NCBI RefSeq assembly: GCF_900106525.1
Contig: NZ_FNOG01000009.1
Coordinates: 233,742 to 297,741, forward strand
DNA length: 64,000 nucleotides
Reading direction: 5' to 3'
DNA from: Lysobacter enzymogenes
GTDB lineage: Bacteria > Pseudomonadota > Gammaproteobacteria > Xanthomonadales > Xanthomonadaceae
A model generated the notes under the pieces. The model worked only from the letters and a program-made list of their open reading frames with translations, was not told where the DNA came from and searched no databases. A program made the translations under genes and the position numbers. Shown one piece after another: positions 50,499 through 59,529 of this stretch (positions are counted from its first letter, which is position 1; every line of letters starts with the position of its first letter).

Positions 50499-51262
50499 GT
50501 CCGGGCGTGCTGGTGGTCGACGACGAGCCGTTGGCGCGGCTGGCCATCGTCCGCCTGCTGCGCGAAGACCCGCAGCTGCGCCTGCTCGGCGAATGCGGCG
50601 ACGGCGCCAGCGCGGTGCGCGCGATCGCGCAGCTGCGGCCGGACCTGGTGTTCCTCGACATCCAGATGCCGGCGATGACCGGCCTGGACGTGATCGCCGC
50701 GGTCGGCGAGGCGCGCATGCCGGCCACGGTGTTCGTCACCGCCTACGAGCAGTACGCGGTGCGCGCGTTCGAGGCCAATGCGGTCGATTACCTGGTCAAA
50801 CCGTTCAGCCGCGAGCGTTTCGCCGCCACCGTGCAGCGCGCCAAGCTGCGCCTGGCCGCACAGGCCGGGCTGGGCAGCCAGATCCTGCAGGCGCTGGACG
50901 CGCTGCGGCAGAAGCACGATCACCTGCAACGCATTCCGGTGCGCGACGGCGAGGAAGTGGTGCTGATCGCGGTCGAGGACATCGTCTGGATCAAGGCCAA
51001 CCGCAACACCGTGCAGATCCACGCCGGCGGCCGCGTGCACGAGCTGCGCGAGACCCTGAGCGCGCTGGCCGCGCGCCTGGACCCGCGCGATTTCGCCCGC
51101 GTGCACCGCTCGGCCATCGTCAACGTGCGCCGGGTGCGCAGCATCCAGCCGTGGTTCAACGGCTACCACGTGGTGACGATGGACGATGGGCAGCGTTTGC
51201 GCATGAGCCGGTATCAGCATGAGAGCTTTCTGCGGCTGGCGACGGTGCGCGGGGACGAGTGA
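50495..51262 (+). CDS. LytTR-type response regulator
   Basis: The 255-residue protein has a receiver domain with acid pocket D9-D10-E11 (VVDDEP), phospho-acceptor D55 (LVFLDIQMP) and lysine in DYLVKPFSRERF. A linker leads to a LytTR DNA-binding domain (RIPVRDGEEVVLIAVEDIVW...FARVHRSAIVNVRRVRSI). Its start overlaps the kinase stop (ATGA). It likely controls genes for exported or surface products; no target site is evident in the window. Confidence 0.95.
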   Translation: MSPGVLVVDDEPLARLAIVRLLREDPQLRLLGECGDGASAVRAIAQLRPDLVFLDIQMPAMTGLDVIAAVGEARMPATVFVTAYEQYAVRAFEANAVDYLVKPFSRERFAATVQRAKLRLAAQAGLGSQILQALDALRQKHDHLQRIPVRDGEEVVLIAVEDIVWIKANRNTVQIHAGGRVHELRETLSALAARLDPRDFARVHRSAIVNVRRVRSIQPWFNGYHVVTMDDGQRLRMSRYQHESFLRLATVRGDE

Positions 51263-51305
51263 GCGGGCGCGGTTGGCGCGGGCGTTGGCGCGGGGCGCGG
51301 TAGGT

Positions 51306-51350
51306 GGGGTGGCGCGGTCGCGGCTTGCGCCGCTCCTACAGGGGGCCAGG
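51306..51350. repeat. REP element
   Basis: GGTCGCGGCTTGCGCCGCTC then CTACAGGGGG at 51316-51345 is a single copy of the family seen at 9259-9363 and 59530-60000. Confidence 0.75.
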
Positions 51351-51505
51351 TAAGGGCGTCGCGTGCGAACGCTCGTTCGCTGTGGCGGTGAGCGGGAGTG
51401 AGCGAGCGCTTCGATGCGCAGCGCGCCACGCTTCGCGCTTGACCGGCGTCGACGACGCGTCCGCGCTCAGGCGCTATCGTCGTGGCGACACGGACGAGGG
51501 CGCGC

Positions 51506-51634
51506 ATGAACGAACGCAGGTTCACCTGGATCGCCGTCTTCGCGACCTGTCTGCTGTCCGCGCTGGCGATGGTCGCCGCCTATCTCGGCATCGGCTGGTT
51601 CCACGATCTGATGTTCGGCTTCGACCGCGGCTGA
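51506..51634 (+). CDS. Small single-pass membrane protein (42 aa)
   Basis: ATG at 51506 with GAGG at good spacing; TGA at 51632-51634. The 42-residue product MNERRFTWIAVFATCLLSAL... has one membrane helix (about 8-30) and a short aromatic tail ending MFGFDRG. It ends 9 bp before the stop of the convergent glycosyltransferase gene. Small membrane proteins of this size are easily missed; support is the ribosome site and the clean helix. Confidence 0.55.
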   Translation: MNERRFTWIAVFATCLLSALAMVAAYLGIGWFHDLMFGFDRG

Positions 51635-51643
51635 GCCGCGCGC

Positions 51644-53209
51644 TCACTCGCGGGTCGGCGACGGCGCGGCGGGCGGCGCGCGTTCGACCCGGAAGATCAC
51701 CCGGCCGCGATAAGGCGCGCCCAGCGCCTGCGCACGATAGCCGTAGCCGGCGATCTGCCGGCGCAGCGGCGGCCACAGCGCCTGCTTGGCCACGAACACC
51801 GAGCCGGGCGCGTCGCCGGCGTGTTCGAGTTCGCGCCGCAGCGGTTCGTCGTATTCGGGATTGAAGCGCGGTTGCTCGCGCGGCTGGCGCGAGAGCTTCT
51901 CCACCTCCGCGCCCAGATGCAGGCGCAGGCCGTAGCGAGCCATGTCTTCGACGAACAACACTTCCTCGACCGGCGCCGCGCTGCGCGCGCGGATCGCCTG
52001 CGCCCATTCGCTGGCGTCCTTGTGGGTGTCCCACTGCGCCGCGGCGTAGCGCAGGCCGAGCAGCAGCAAGGCCCACAGCAGCAGCCAGCGCAGGTCCGGT
52101 ACGCCGCGGCCGCGGGCGTGGCGGGTCGCCGCCATCGCCACCGCCAGCGGCAGGAAGGTGGGCAGCAGGTACAAGGGCAGGCGCGACTGGGCCAGGCAGA
52201 ACACCAGCAGCGGCAGCGCGATCCATAACGCCAGGAACAGCGCTCCCGCCTCGCCGACGCGCGCCTGGCGTGCGCGCCAAGCCAGCGCGCGAGCCGGCAG
52301 CGCGCGCGCCCAGCGCAGCAGTTCGCCGGTCCACGGCAGCGTGCCCAACAGCAAGGTCGGCAGGTAGATCTTGAGCCAGCCGTACCATTCGGGATGACGG
52401 CCGAAGCGGTCGCTGGCGACGCGGTCGACCACTTCGGCGCCGAGGAAATACTCCATCAGGCCTTCGTGGCGCAGCCCCATCGTCAGATACCACGGCAGCG
52501 CCAGCGCCGCGAACAGCGCCGCGCCCAACGCATGCCAGCGCCACGCGCCGCCCGGCCCCGGCGCCAGCGCGCCGAGCGCGGCCACCGCCAGCAGCGGCAA
52601 CAGCGCCGGCGGCCCCTTGATCATGAATCCGAGCGCGAACGCGGCCCACATCGCCGGCAGCCACGCGCCGCGCGCGGCCGCGCTGGCGCCCGCATCGGCG
52701 AAGCGATAGCGCACGAACGCGTACATCGCCAACGCCTGCGCCGCGGCCAGCGGATAGTCGGCGGTGATCAGTTGCGCCGCGCCGGCCGGCAGCAAGCAGG
52801 TGGCGTAGATCAGCGCCGCGAGCCGGCCGCTGCCGGGCGCCAGCCGCCGCGCGCAGCCCGCGGCCAACAACACGCAGGCCAGATACGACAAGGCGATCGG
52901 CAGGCGCGCGGCCCAGGCGGTTTCGCCGAACGCCGACACGCTGGCGGCGATCAGCCAGTACGCGCCGGGCGGCTTGGTCCAGTGCCCGGTCTCGAGATTG
53001 CGCATCGGCGTGAGCCACTCGCCGCGGTCGAGCATGGTCAGGGCGATGTTGGTATAGCGGCCTTCGTCCGGGTCCCAGATGCCGCGCGCGTCGAGAAAAC
53101 CGAACGCCAGGACCAGGCAGACGGCGGCGAGCAGCCAGCGCGGCAGCAACGGCGCGCGGCGCGTGTCGGCCGTCGATGCATCGGCCGGCGGCGAAAACGT
53201 TTCGTTCAT
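51644..53209 (-). CDS. ArnT-like lipid-linked glycosyltransferase (GT83/PMT type)
   Basis: The 521-residue protein starts at ATG 53209. It has about 11 membrane helices. The first periplasmic loop carries the acidic motif IWDPDEGRYTNIALTMLDRG and a TGHWTKPPGAYWL segment, both characteristic of ArnT-type transferases that move a sugar from undecaprenyl phosphate to lipid A or another glycan. The C-terminal about 130 residues form a soluble domain (EEVLFVEDMARYGLRLH...YDEPLRRELEHAGD). No arnA/B/C genes are present, although an SMR-type pair resembling ArnE/ArnF lies at 61.2-62.1 kb. It could modify lipid A or a locus-specific product. Confidence 0.9.
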   Translation of the reverse strand: MNETFSPPADASTADTRRAPLLPRWLLAAVCLVLAFGFLDARGIWDPDEGRYTNIALTMLDRGEWLTPMRNLETGHWTKPPGAYWLIAASVSAFGETAWAARLPIALSYLACVLLAAGCARRLAPGSGRLAALIYATCLLPAGAAQLITADYPLAAAQALAMYAFVRYRFADAGASAAARGAWLPAMWAAFALGFMIKGPPALLPLLAVAALGALAPGPGGAWRWHALGAALFAALALPWYLTMGLRHEGLMEYFLGAEVVDRVASDRFGRHPEWYGWLKIYLPTLLLGTLPWTGELLRWARALPARALAWRARQARVGEAGALFLALWIALPLLVFCLAQSRLPLYLLPTFLPLAVAMAATRHARGRGVPDLRWLLLWALLLLGLRYAAAQWDTHKDASEWAQAIRARSAAPVEEVLFVEDMARYGLRLHLGAEVEKLSRQPREQPRFNPEYDEPLRRELEHAGDAPGSVFVAKQALWPPLRRQIAGYGYRAQALGAPYRGRVIFRVERAPPAAPSPTRE

Positions 53210-53447
53210 GAATCCGAACCGGAACGGCGGGGGAGCGCGCCGCCGCGGCGGGCGGCGGCGCGTGCGGCCCAGGGTGGCGGCGGCGAGGTCGGGGCACGGT
53301 CGCAATGCGATGGCAGCGCGATGACGAGGCGCGCGCCCGGCCCCGCCCACCGCGGCTGAACGCCGCGTCCGCCGCTGGCGCCCGGCGAAAGGGCTGCGAA
53401 AGGAAAGCCCCCTAGGCTGCGGCCAACGACTATCCGCAGGACCGCGC

Positions 53448-54164
53448 ATGAGCCTGGGCTGGAACATCCTTTGCGATTTCGACGGCACCATCGCGTTGCA
53501 GGACGTGACCGATGCCGTATTGGTGCGTTACGCCCGGCCCGGCTGGGAGCTGATCGAGGCGGCGTGGAAGGCCGGCCGCATCACCTCGCGCGAGTGCATG
53601 GGCCAGCAGGTCGCCCTGCTCGACGCCGGCCGCGACGAGCTCGACGCCTTGCTCGACGGCATCCGCATCGATCCCGCATTCCCCGAATTCGTGCGCGCCG
53701 CGCACGCCGCCGGCTGCCGCCTGACCGTGGTCAGCGACGGCCTGGACTACGCGATCGAACGCATCCTCGCCCGCCACGGCCTGGGCCCGTTGCCGGTGAT
53801 CGCCAACCGCCTGGTCGCCGACGGCGAACGCGGCTGGCGCCTGGATTTCCCGCATTCGCGTCAGGACTGCCGGGTCGGCAGCGGCACCTGCAAATGCGCG
53901 GTCGCCGCGGCCGCGCCGCCGCGCCTGCGCAACCTGCTGATCGGCGACGGCCAGTCGGATTTCTGCGTCGCCGCGCGCGCCGATTACGTCTTCGCCAAAG
54001 CCAAGTTGATCGAACACTGCCGCCAGCAGCGCATCGCCCATGCGCCGATCGGCGGCTTCCTGGAAGCCTTGGCGCTGCTGCCGAGCCTGCTCGACGGGCT
54101 GCTCGATACGCCGCGCGAAACCGTCTCCGTCCTCCCCCTCCCCTCCCGGGCTAGCACTCCATGA
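53448..54164 (+). CDS. HAD-superfamily phosphatase, MtnX-like
   Basis: The 238-residue protein has the HAD motifs of the IB subfamily: CDFDGT with nucleophile D10 and D12, LTVVSDGLDY (motif II Ser), a Lys region, and IGDGQSDFC (motif IV acids). Its architecture matches MtnX-like 2-hydroxy-3-keto-5-methylthiopentenyl-1-phosphate phosphatases, but no methionine-salvage gene is near. The C-terminal 20 residues (PRETVSVLPLPSRASTP) look like an added tail. It overlaps the next aminotransferase by 4 bp, which ties its job to that pathway. Confidence 0.88.
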   Translation: MSLGWNILCDFDGTIALQDVTDAVLVRYARPGWELIEAAWKAGRITSRECMGQQVALLDAGRDELDALLDGIRIDPAFPEFVRAAHAAGCRLTVVSDGLDYAIERILARHGLGPLPVIANRLVADGERGWRLDFPHSRQDCRVGSGTCKCAVAAAAPPRLRNLLIGDGQSDFCVAARADYVFAKAKLIEHCRQQRIAHAPIGGFLEALALLPSLLDGLLDTPRETVSVLPLPSRASTP

Positions 54165-55618
54165 CCCACTCCGCTCTGCTCGCCGACGACGCGGCTTTCC
54201 GCGACGCCGCCGCCCAAACCACCGACCTGTCCGACGCCGCCGCGCCGGGTTCCGACGCCGCGCTGCTCGCCGACGAAGAGACCTGGTGCTCCTTCGGCGA
54301 CACCGTGCACTACAGCGATCCGCCGAAGATCTTCACCGGCGCCGACGGCAGCTATCTGTACGACTCGGCCGGCACCGAATTCCTCGATCTGCAGATGTGG
54401 TATTCGGCGGTCAACTTCGGTTACCGCAACCCGCGCCTGAACGAAGTGCTCAAGCGCCAGATCGACACCCTGCCGCAGGTCGCCAGCCAGTACCTGCATC
54501 CGACCAAGATCGAGCTGGCCAAGACCATCGCGGTCGACGCGCAGAACAAGTGGGGCCGCAAGGGCCGCGTCCACTTCAACGTCGGCGGCGCGCAGTCGGT
54601 GGAGGATTCGCTCAAGCTGGTGCGCAACGCCAGCGGCGGCAAGAGCCTGATGTTCGCCTTCGAAGGCGGCTACCACGGCCGCACCCTGGGCGCCTCGGCG
54701 ATCACGTCCTCGTATCGCTATCGCCGCCGCTACGGCCATTTCGACCGCGCCCAGTTCATCGAATTCCCGTACCACTTCCGCGGCCCCAAGGGCATGAGCA
54801 AGGAAGAGTACGGCGAGCACTGCGTGGCCAAGTTCGAGCGCCTGTTCGAGACCGAATACAACGGCGTGTGGGATCCCAAGGTCGGCCAGTGCGAGTACGC
54901 CGCGTTCTATGTCGAGCCGATCCAGGGCACCGGCGGCTACGTGATTCCGCCGCCGAACTTCTTCACCGGCCTCAAGCGCGTGCTGGACAAGTACGGCATC
55001 TTGCTGGTGGTCGACGAAATCCAGATGGGCTTCTTCCGCACCGGCAAGCTGTGGGCGATCGAGCATTTCGGCGTGCAGCCCGACGTGCTGGTGTTCGGCA
55101 AGGCGCTGACCAACGGGCTCAACCCGCTCGCCGGCATCTGGGCGCGCGAGGAACTGATCAACCCGACCGTGTTCCCGCCGGGCTCGACCCATTCGACCTT
55201 CGCCTCCAACCCGCTCGGCACCGCGGTGGGCCTGGAGACGATGAAGATGCTGGCCGAAGGCGATTACGAGAACCGGGTGATGCGCGCCGGCGCGCACTTC
55301 CTGGCCGGGCTGAAGGATCTGCAGACGCGCCATCCGGAAATCGGCGACGTCGACGGCCTGGGCCTGGCGCTGCGCGCGGAGATCTGCGAAGCCGACGGCT
55401 TCACCCCGAACAAGAAGCTGCTCGACCGCATGTGCGACATCGGCCTGGCCGGCGAACTGGAGCACAACGGCAAGAAGATGGGCCTGGTGCTGGACGTCGG
55501 CGGCTATTACAAGAACGTGATCACCCTGGCGCCGTCGCTGCATATCTCCGGCGCCGAGATCGACCAGGCGCTGGCGCTGCTGGACCAGTTGCTGACGCGC
55601 GCCAAGCGCTCGCTGTAA
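54161..55618 (+). CDS. Class III PLP aminotransferase
   Basis: The 485-residue protein has the fold-type I class III layout: NPRLNEVLKRQIDTLP, the phosphate-binding FNVGGAQSVEDSLKL, FEGGYHGRTLG, cofactor acid D285 in VVDEIQMGF and PLP lysine K314 in FGKALTNG. Its first 50 residues are longer than in ornithine or diaminobutyrate aminotransferases. The usual amino donor is an omega-amine or an amino acid; the substrate here is unknown. The ATG overlaps the HAD gene stop (ATGA), so the two form a coupled pair. Confidence 0.92.
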   Translation: MTHSALLADDAAFRDAAAQTTDLSDAAAPGSDAALLADEETWCSFGDTVHYSDPPKIFTGADGSYLYDSAGTEFLDLQMWYSAVNFGYRNPRLNEVLKRQIDTLPQVASQYLHPTKIELAKTIAVDAQNKWGRKGRVHFNVGGAQSVEDSLKLVRNASGGKSLMFAFEGGYHGRTLGASAITSSYRYRRRYGHFDRAQFIEFPYHFRGPKGMSKEEYGEHCVAKFERLFETEYNGVWDPKVGQCEYAAFYVEPIQGTGGYVIPPPNFFTGLKRVLDKYGILLVVDEIQMGFFRTGKLWAIEHFGVQPDVLVFGKALTNGLNPLAGIWAREELINPTVFPPGSTHSTFASNPLGTAVGLETMKMLAEGDYENRVMRAGAHFLAGLKDLQTRHPEIGDVDGLGLALRAEICEADGFTPNKKLLDRMCDIGLAGELEHNGKKMGLVLDVGGYYKNVITLAPSLHISGAEIDQALALLDQLLTRAKRSL

Positions 55619-55630
55619 CCGCTCGCGATG

Positions 55631-55671
55631 GCCGCGGCGACCGTGTTTCCTCGTTTACCGGTCGCCGCGGC
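55631..55671. terminator. Bidirectional hairpin between aminotransferase and ketosynthase genes
   Basis: A perfect 13-bp stem (GCCGCGGCGACCG with its complement) encloses a 15-base T-rich loop. Further hairpins follow at 55794-55816 (GCCCGAACGC stem) and near 55753-55790, so the 55619-55855 gap is filled with stem-loops between convergent genes. Confidence 0.5.
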
Positions 55672-55855
55672 GGTTGCGTCGCGGCGTAGGGGCGCGCGGT
55701 CCTCACCATCGCTCGCTGCGCTCGCATTTCCCTCTCCCGCGTTGCGGGGTGAGCGGTCGCGCTTGCGAGCCACTGGCTCGCGCGACCGCGAACGCCCGAA
55801 CGCTCTGCGTTCGGGCCGGGGGGGCGACGTTACCCCCCCGTTCAACGCGCAACCC

Positions 55856-57070
55856 TCAGCGCAAGCTGCGCACCACCACCACCGCATTCAACCCGCCGAA
55901 CGCGAACGAGTTGGACATCACCGCGCCGACCTTGGCCTCGCGCGCCACGTTGGGCACGTAGTCCAGGTCGCACTGCGGGTCCGGATCGAGGAAGTTCGCC
56001 GTCGGCGGCACCATCTGCTCGCGCAGCGCGCCGAGCGCGGCGACCATCTCCAGCGCGCCGGACGCGCCCAGCGCGTGGCCGTGCACGGCCTTGGTCGAGC
56101 TGATCGGGATCACCCCGGCCAGCGCGCCGTACGTCTCGCGGATCGCCCGGGTTTCGCTGGGGTCGTTGGCCGGCGTGGCGGTGCCGTGGGCGTTGATGTA
56201 GCCGACCTGCTCCAGCGGCAGTTGCGCGTCCTTGAGCGCGCGGCGCATCGCCGCGACCGCGCCGGCCTGCGAGGGCAGGACCAGGTCGCTGGCGTCGGCC
56301 GACAGGCCCGCGCCGGCCAGTTCGGCCAGGATGTGCGCGCCGCGGCGGCGCGCATGTTCGTACTCTTCCAGCACGAAGATCGCCGCGCCCTCGCCGAGCA
56401 CCAGCCCGCGCCGCTGCAGGCAGAACGGCCGGCAGGTGTCGTCGGCCAGCACCCGCATCGCTTCCCAGGCCTTGGTCAGGCCCAGGGTGATGCAGGCCTC
56501 GGCGCCGCCGGCCAGGGCCACGTCGGCGCTGCCGGCGCGGATGGTCTGCAGCGCCTGGGCGAAGGCGTGGTTGGACGAGGCGCAGGCGCTGACCACGCCG
56601 AACGCCGGGCCGGTCAGGCCGAATTCGATGCTCAGCTGGCAGGCCGGCGCATTGGCCATCACCCGCACGATGGTGAAGGGATGCACGCGCGGATTGTTGT
56701 CGCCGTAGAGCCGGCGGAAGGCCTCGTCGTGGCTGGTCTCGCCGCCCACGCCGGTGCCGACGATGACCGCGCTGCGCTCGCGCAGGTCGCCCTGGTCGAA
56801 GTCGATGCCGGACTGCCGCACCGCCTCGCGCGCGGCGATCAGCGCGAACTGCGAGGTGCGGTCCAGCATCGGCAGGCGCTTGTCGTCGAAGTGCCGGGCC
56901 GGATCGTAATCGCGCACTTCGGCGGCGACCTTGGCCCGCAGCTTCTCGGCCGGGATCGCCTGGATCGGGCCGATGCCGCTGCGGCCGGCGAGCATTTCGC
57001 GCCAGGTCTCGGCCGCGGTGTGGCCGAGCGCGCCGATCGCGCCCATGCCGGTGATGACTACTCTGCGCAT
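55856..57070 (-). CDS. Beta-ketoacyl-ACP synthase, FabF type
   Basis: The 404-residue condensing enzyme has all catalytic residues: C163 (VVSACASSNHAF), H295 (NAHGTATPANDPSE) and H330 in the STKAVHGHALGASGA segment with K327. It begins RRVVITGMGAIGALG like FabF. It lies 66 bp downstream of an ACP gene and apart from the fab operon, so it likely serves a dedicated acyl pathway. Small differences around the active-site entrance (HDEAFRRLYGDNNPRVHPF) are typical of specialised KS clades. Confidence 0.95.
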   Translation of the reverse strand: MRRVVITGMGAIGALGHTAAETWREMLAGRSGIGPIQAIPAEKLRAKVAAEVRDYDPARHFDDKRLPMLDRTSQFALIAAREAVRQSGIDFDQGDLRERSAVIVGTGVGGETSHDEAFRRLYGDNNPRVHPFTIVRVMANAPACQLSIEFGLTGPAFGVVSACASSNHAFAQALQTIRAGSADVALAGGAEACITLGLTKAWEAMRVLADDTCRPFCLQRRGLVLGEGAAIFVLEEYEHARRRGAHILAELAGAGLSADASDLVLPSQAGAVAAMRRALKDAQLPLEQVGYINAHGTATPANDPSETRAIRETYGALAGVIPISSTKAVHGHALGASGALEMVAALGALREQMVPPTANFLDPDPQCDLDYVPNVAREAKVGAVMSNSFAFGGLNAVVVVRSLR

Positions 57071-57136
57071 CCGGGTCTCCGGCGGACGATGTCGGTACTG
57101 TATCTGGGTTCGCGCCTGAATTCGGCTTGCCGCCGC

Positions 57137-57403
57137 TCAGGCCGCACCGGGCGCCGCGGCGGCGCCGTCGAGCGCCTGCTGCAACGCGGTCGCCAGGCCC
57201 TGGACCGAGTCGGTGTCGAAGTTGGGATCGCGGTCGGGCAGGGTCACGCCGAAGTGCTCTTCGATCTCGAAGATGGTCTCGATCGCGGTCAGCGAGTCGA
57301 CGCCCAAGTCCTTGAGCGTGGACTGCGGGGTGATCGTCGCCACGTCGATGCCGCTTTGCTTGGCGATGATCTCGTACAACTGCCGTTCGACGGATTCGTT
57401 CAT
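57137..57403 (-). CDS. Acyl carrier protein
   Basis: The 88-residue ACP has the phosphopantetheine serine S37 in GVDSLTAIETIFEIEEHFG, with N-terminal helix ESVERQLYEIIAKQSGI. The acidic helix II is typical of carriers that dock with ketosynthases. The Ala-rich end (DGAAAAPGAA) is an extension. It is the first gene of an ACP-KS pair and divergent from the FemAB/arginase pair; the 83-bp gap to 57487 should hold both promoters. Confidence 0.95.
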   Translation of the reverse strand: MNESVERQLYEIIAKQSGIDVATITPQSTLKDLGVDSLTAIETIFEIEEHFGVTLPDRDPNFDTDSVQGLATALQQALDGAAAAPGAA

Positions 57404-57486
57404 GCTGACGCTCCTGGTGTCGCTTGCGGGGGCTCGCGTTCGGCGGTCCGGGCCCGGCGCGAGACGCGGCCGGGCCGGCCCTGCCC

Positions 57487-58632
57487 ATGGCGGACTCTAG
57501 CCGGCCAACCTTGCACATGTCTTTCGTGACCCGTCTCGAACCCGAGCGCCTGCTCGGCCACTTCCTCGCCCATCCGCCCGAGGGCTTCCCGGCGGAGATG
57601 GCCGGCGGCGGCCTGCCCGCCTTCACCGCCCCGTTCGACCTGCTGACCACGGCCGAACCCGAGCTGCTGCAGCGGTTGGCGCGCTGGCCGGGGCAATCGC
57701 TGTGGCGGCCGTGGCTGCGCCTGCGCACCCGCTTCATCGGCGCGACCAACACCGAATACCTGTGGCTGCCGCCGCTGCCCGGCCGCGACGACGCCGCCGC
57801 GCTGGCCCAGCGCCTGCGCCGCGAACAGGGCCGGCGCTGCCCGCTGCTGATCGTCAAGGACCTGCCCGACGAGTCGCCGCTGCTGCCGGTGGAGTCCAAC
57901 CGCCAGGCCGCGGCGTTCGCCCGCGCGCTGGCCGAGGAAGGCTTCGTGCTGATGGAAGGCCAGGCCCTGGCCTGGGTGCCGATCGATTTCGATTCCATCG
58001 ACGCCTACCTGGCGCGGCTCTCGCGCAGCCGCCGCCGCGACCTGCGGCGCAAGCTGCGCTCGCGCGCGGACCTGAGCGTGGAAACGCTGGCCGCCGGCGC
58101 GCCGGCCTTCGACGACGAGGCGACGATCGACGCGTTCTACGCGCTGTACCTCAACGTCTACGCGCAAAGCGAAATCCACTTCGACCGGCTCAGCCGCGAC
58201 TACTTCCGCGCCCTGTTGCGCGACGGCGACAGCGGCGGCGTGGCGTTCGTGTACCGCCACCAGGGCGAGATGATCGGCTGGAACCTGTGCTACGAGCATG
58301 CCGGCATGCTGGTGGATAAATACATCGGCCTGCTCTACCCACAGGCGCGCGAGCACAACCTGTATGCGCTGAGCTGGTTCGAGAACCTGGACTACGCGCT
58401 GCGCCGCAACCTCGACGCGTATGTGGCCGGCTGGACCGATCCGCAGGTCAAGCGCCAACTCGGCGCGCGCTTCGCCTTCACCCGCCACGCGGTGTACGCG
58501 CGCAATCCGCTGCTGCGCGCGATCCTGCGCCGGGTGTCGACTTGGTTCGAATCCGACCGCAGCGTGCTGGAAGCGGCCGCCGCGCCCGACGCCGACCCAC
58601 AGGAGAACGCCGATGCCGCCGGTCGCGCCTGA
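57487..58632 (+). CDS. GNAT/FemAB-like transferase
   Basis: The protein (381 aa from ATG 57487; ATG 57517 is equally possible) resembles the peptidoglycan-biosynthesis/recognition GNAT-like family. Its C-terminal half holds the acyl- or aminoacyl-transfer fold: SRSRRRDLRRKLRSRADLSV, FYALYLNVYAQSEIHFDRLS, FVYRHQGEMIGWNLCYEHAG and YALSWFENLDYALRRNL. Members move acyl or aminoacyl groups to amines. Next to an ACP and KS, a step that transfers an acyl group from the ACP to an amine is a reasonable guess. It overlaps the arginase-like gene by 20 bp. Confidence 0.8.
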   Translation: MADSSRPTLHMSFVTRLEPERLLGHFLAHPPEGFPAEMAGGGLPAFTAPFDLLTTAEPELLQRLARWPGQSLWRPWLRLRTRFIGATNTEYLWLPPLPGRDDAAALAQRLRREQGRRCPLLIVKDLPDESPLLPVESNRQAAAFARALAEEGFVLMEGQALAWVPIDFDSIDAYLARLSRSRRRDLRRKLRSRADLSVETLAAGAPAFDDEATIDAFYALYLNVYAQSEIHFDRLSRDYFRALLRDGDSGGVAFVYRHQGEMIGWNLCYEHAGMLVDKYIGLLYPQAREHNLYALSWFENLDYALRRNLDAYVAGWTDPQVKRQLGARFAFTRHAVYARNPLLRAILRRVSTWFESDRSVLEAAAAPDADPQENADAAGRA

Positions 58633-59515
58633 TTCGCCGCTAAAGATCGATGCGGCGTCCGCGCCGGTGGTGCTCGACCTCGATGCCTCGGTCGGCGCCT
58701 TGCCCGGCGCGCTGCGGCTGGACCTGCGCGATTGGCACGACCGCCTGCGCTTCGCCTGCTCGCAGCGCGCGCTGGCGCGCTTCGGCGCGGAACTCGACGC
58801 CGCGCTGCCGGCGCGGCACGGCTGCGTATTCCTCGGCAGCGGCGATTTCCACCACCTCAGCCTGCCGCTGATGCGCCGCGCCGCACGCGCGCATGGGCGC
58901 CTGCAGGTGGTGGTGTTCGACAACCACCCCGACAACATGCGCTTCCCGCTGGCGGTGCATTGCGGCTCGTGGGTGTCGCGGGTGGCCGCGCTGCCGCAGG
59001 TCGCGCGCGTGCACGTGGTCGGCATCACTTCGGCCGACATCGGCCTGGGCCACGCCTGGGAAAACCGGCTGCGGCCGCTGTACCGCGGCAAGCTGCGCTA
59101 CTGGTCCAGCCAAGTCGCGGTCGGCTGGGCGCGGCTGCTCGGCCTCGGCGCGGCGGTGCGCACGCACGCCAGCGTCGACGCGGCGCTGCAGGCGTTCCTG
59201 GCCGAGATCGAACGCGACGGCGACCCGATCTACCTCAGCGTCGACAAAGACGTACTGCGCCCGGAAGACGCGATGACCAACTGGGACCAGGGCCTGATGC
59301 GCGCCGACGCGCTGCTGGCCGCAGTGACGCGGCTGCGTTCGCGCATCGTCGCCAGCGACGTCACCGGCGAGATCTCCATCGCCGCGTATCCGCAATGGTG
59401 GAAGCGCGCGTTGGCCGCCGCCGACGGGCAGAGCGCTCCGGATGCGGACGCGCTGCGGCTGTGGCAGGCGCAGCAGCACCGGGTCAATCTGCGGTTGCTT
59501 GCGGCGTTGGGCTGA
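58613..59515 (+). CDS. Arginase/agmatinase-like ureohydrolase
   Basis: The 300-residue protein starts at ATG 58613 with AGGAG upstream. It keeps the ureohydrolase metal ligands: H80 (GDFHH), D103-x-H105-x-D107 (VFDNHPDNMRFP), and D211-x-D213 (LSVDKDVL). The spacing of H80 to D103 (23 residues) equals that in arginase (H101 to D124). The loop for guanidinium binding and the typical GGDHS motif is altered (LGSGDFHHLSLP), so the substrate may be another amidino or amide compound. It is coupled to the FemAB-like gene and followed by REP repeats. Confidence 0.85.
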   Translation: MPPVAPDSPLKIDAASAPVVLDLDASVGALPGALRLDLRDWHDRLRFACSQRALARFGAELDAALPARHGCVFLGSGDFHHLSLPLMRRAARAHGRLQVVVFDNHPDNMRFPLAVHCGSWVSRVAALPQVARVHVVGITSADIGLGHAWENRLRPLYRGKLRYWSSQVAVGWARLLGLGAAVRTHASVDAALQAFLAEIERDGDPIYLSVDKDVLRPEDAMTNWDQGLMRADALLAAVTRLRSRIVASDVTGEISIAAYPQWWKRALAAADGQSAPDADALRLWQAQQHRVNLRLLAALG

Positions 59516-59529
59516 TACGACGGCGGGCG

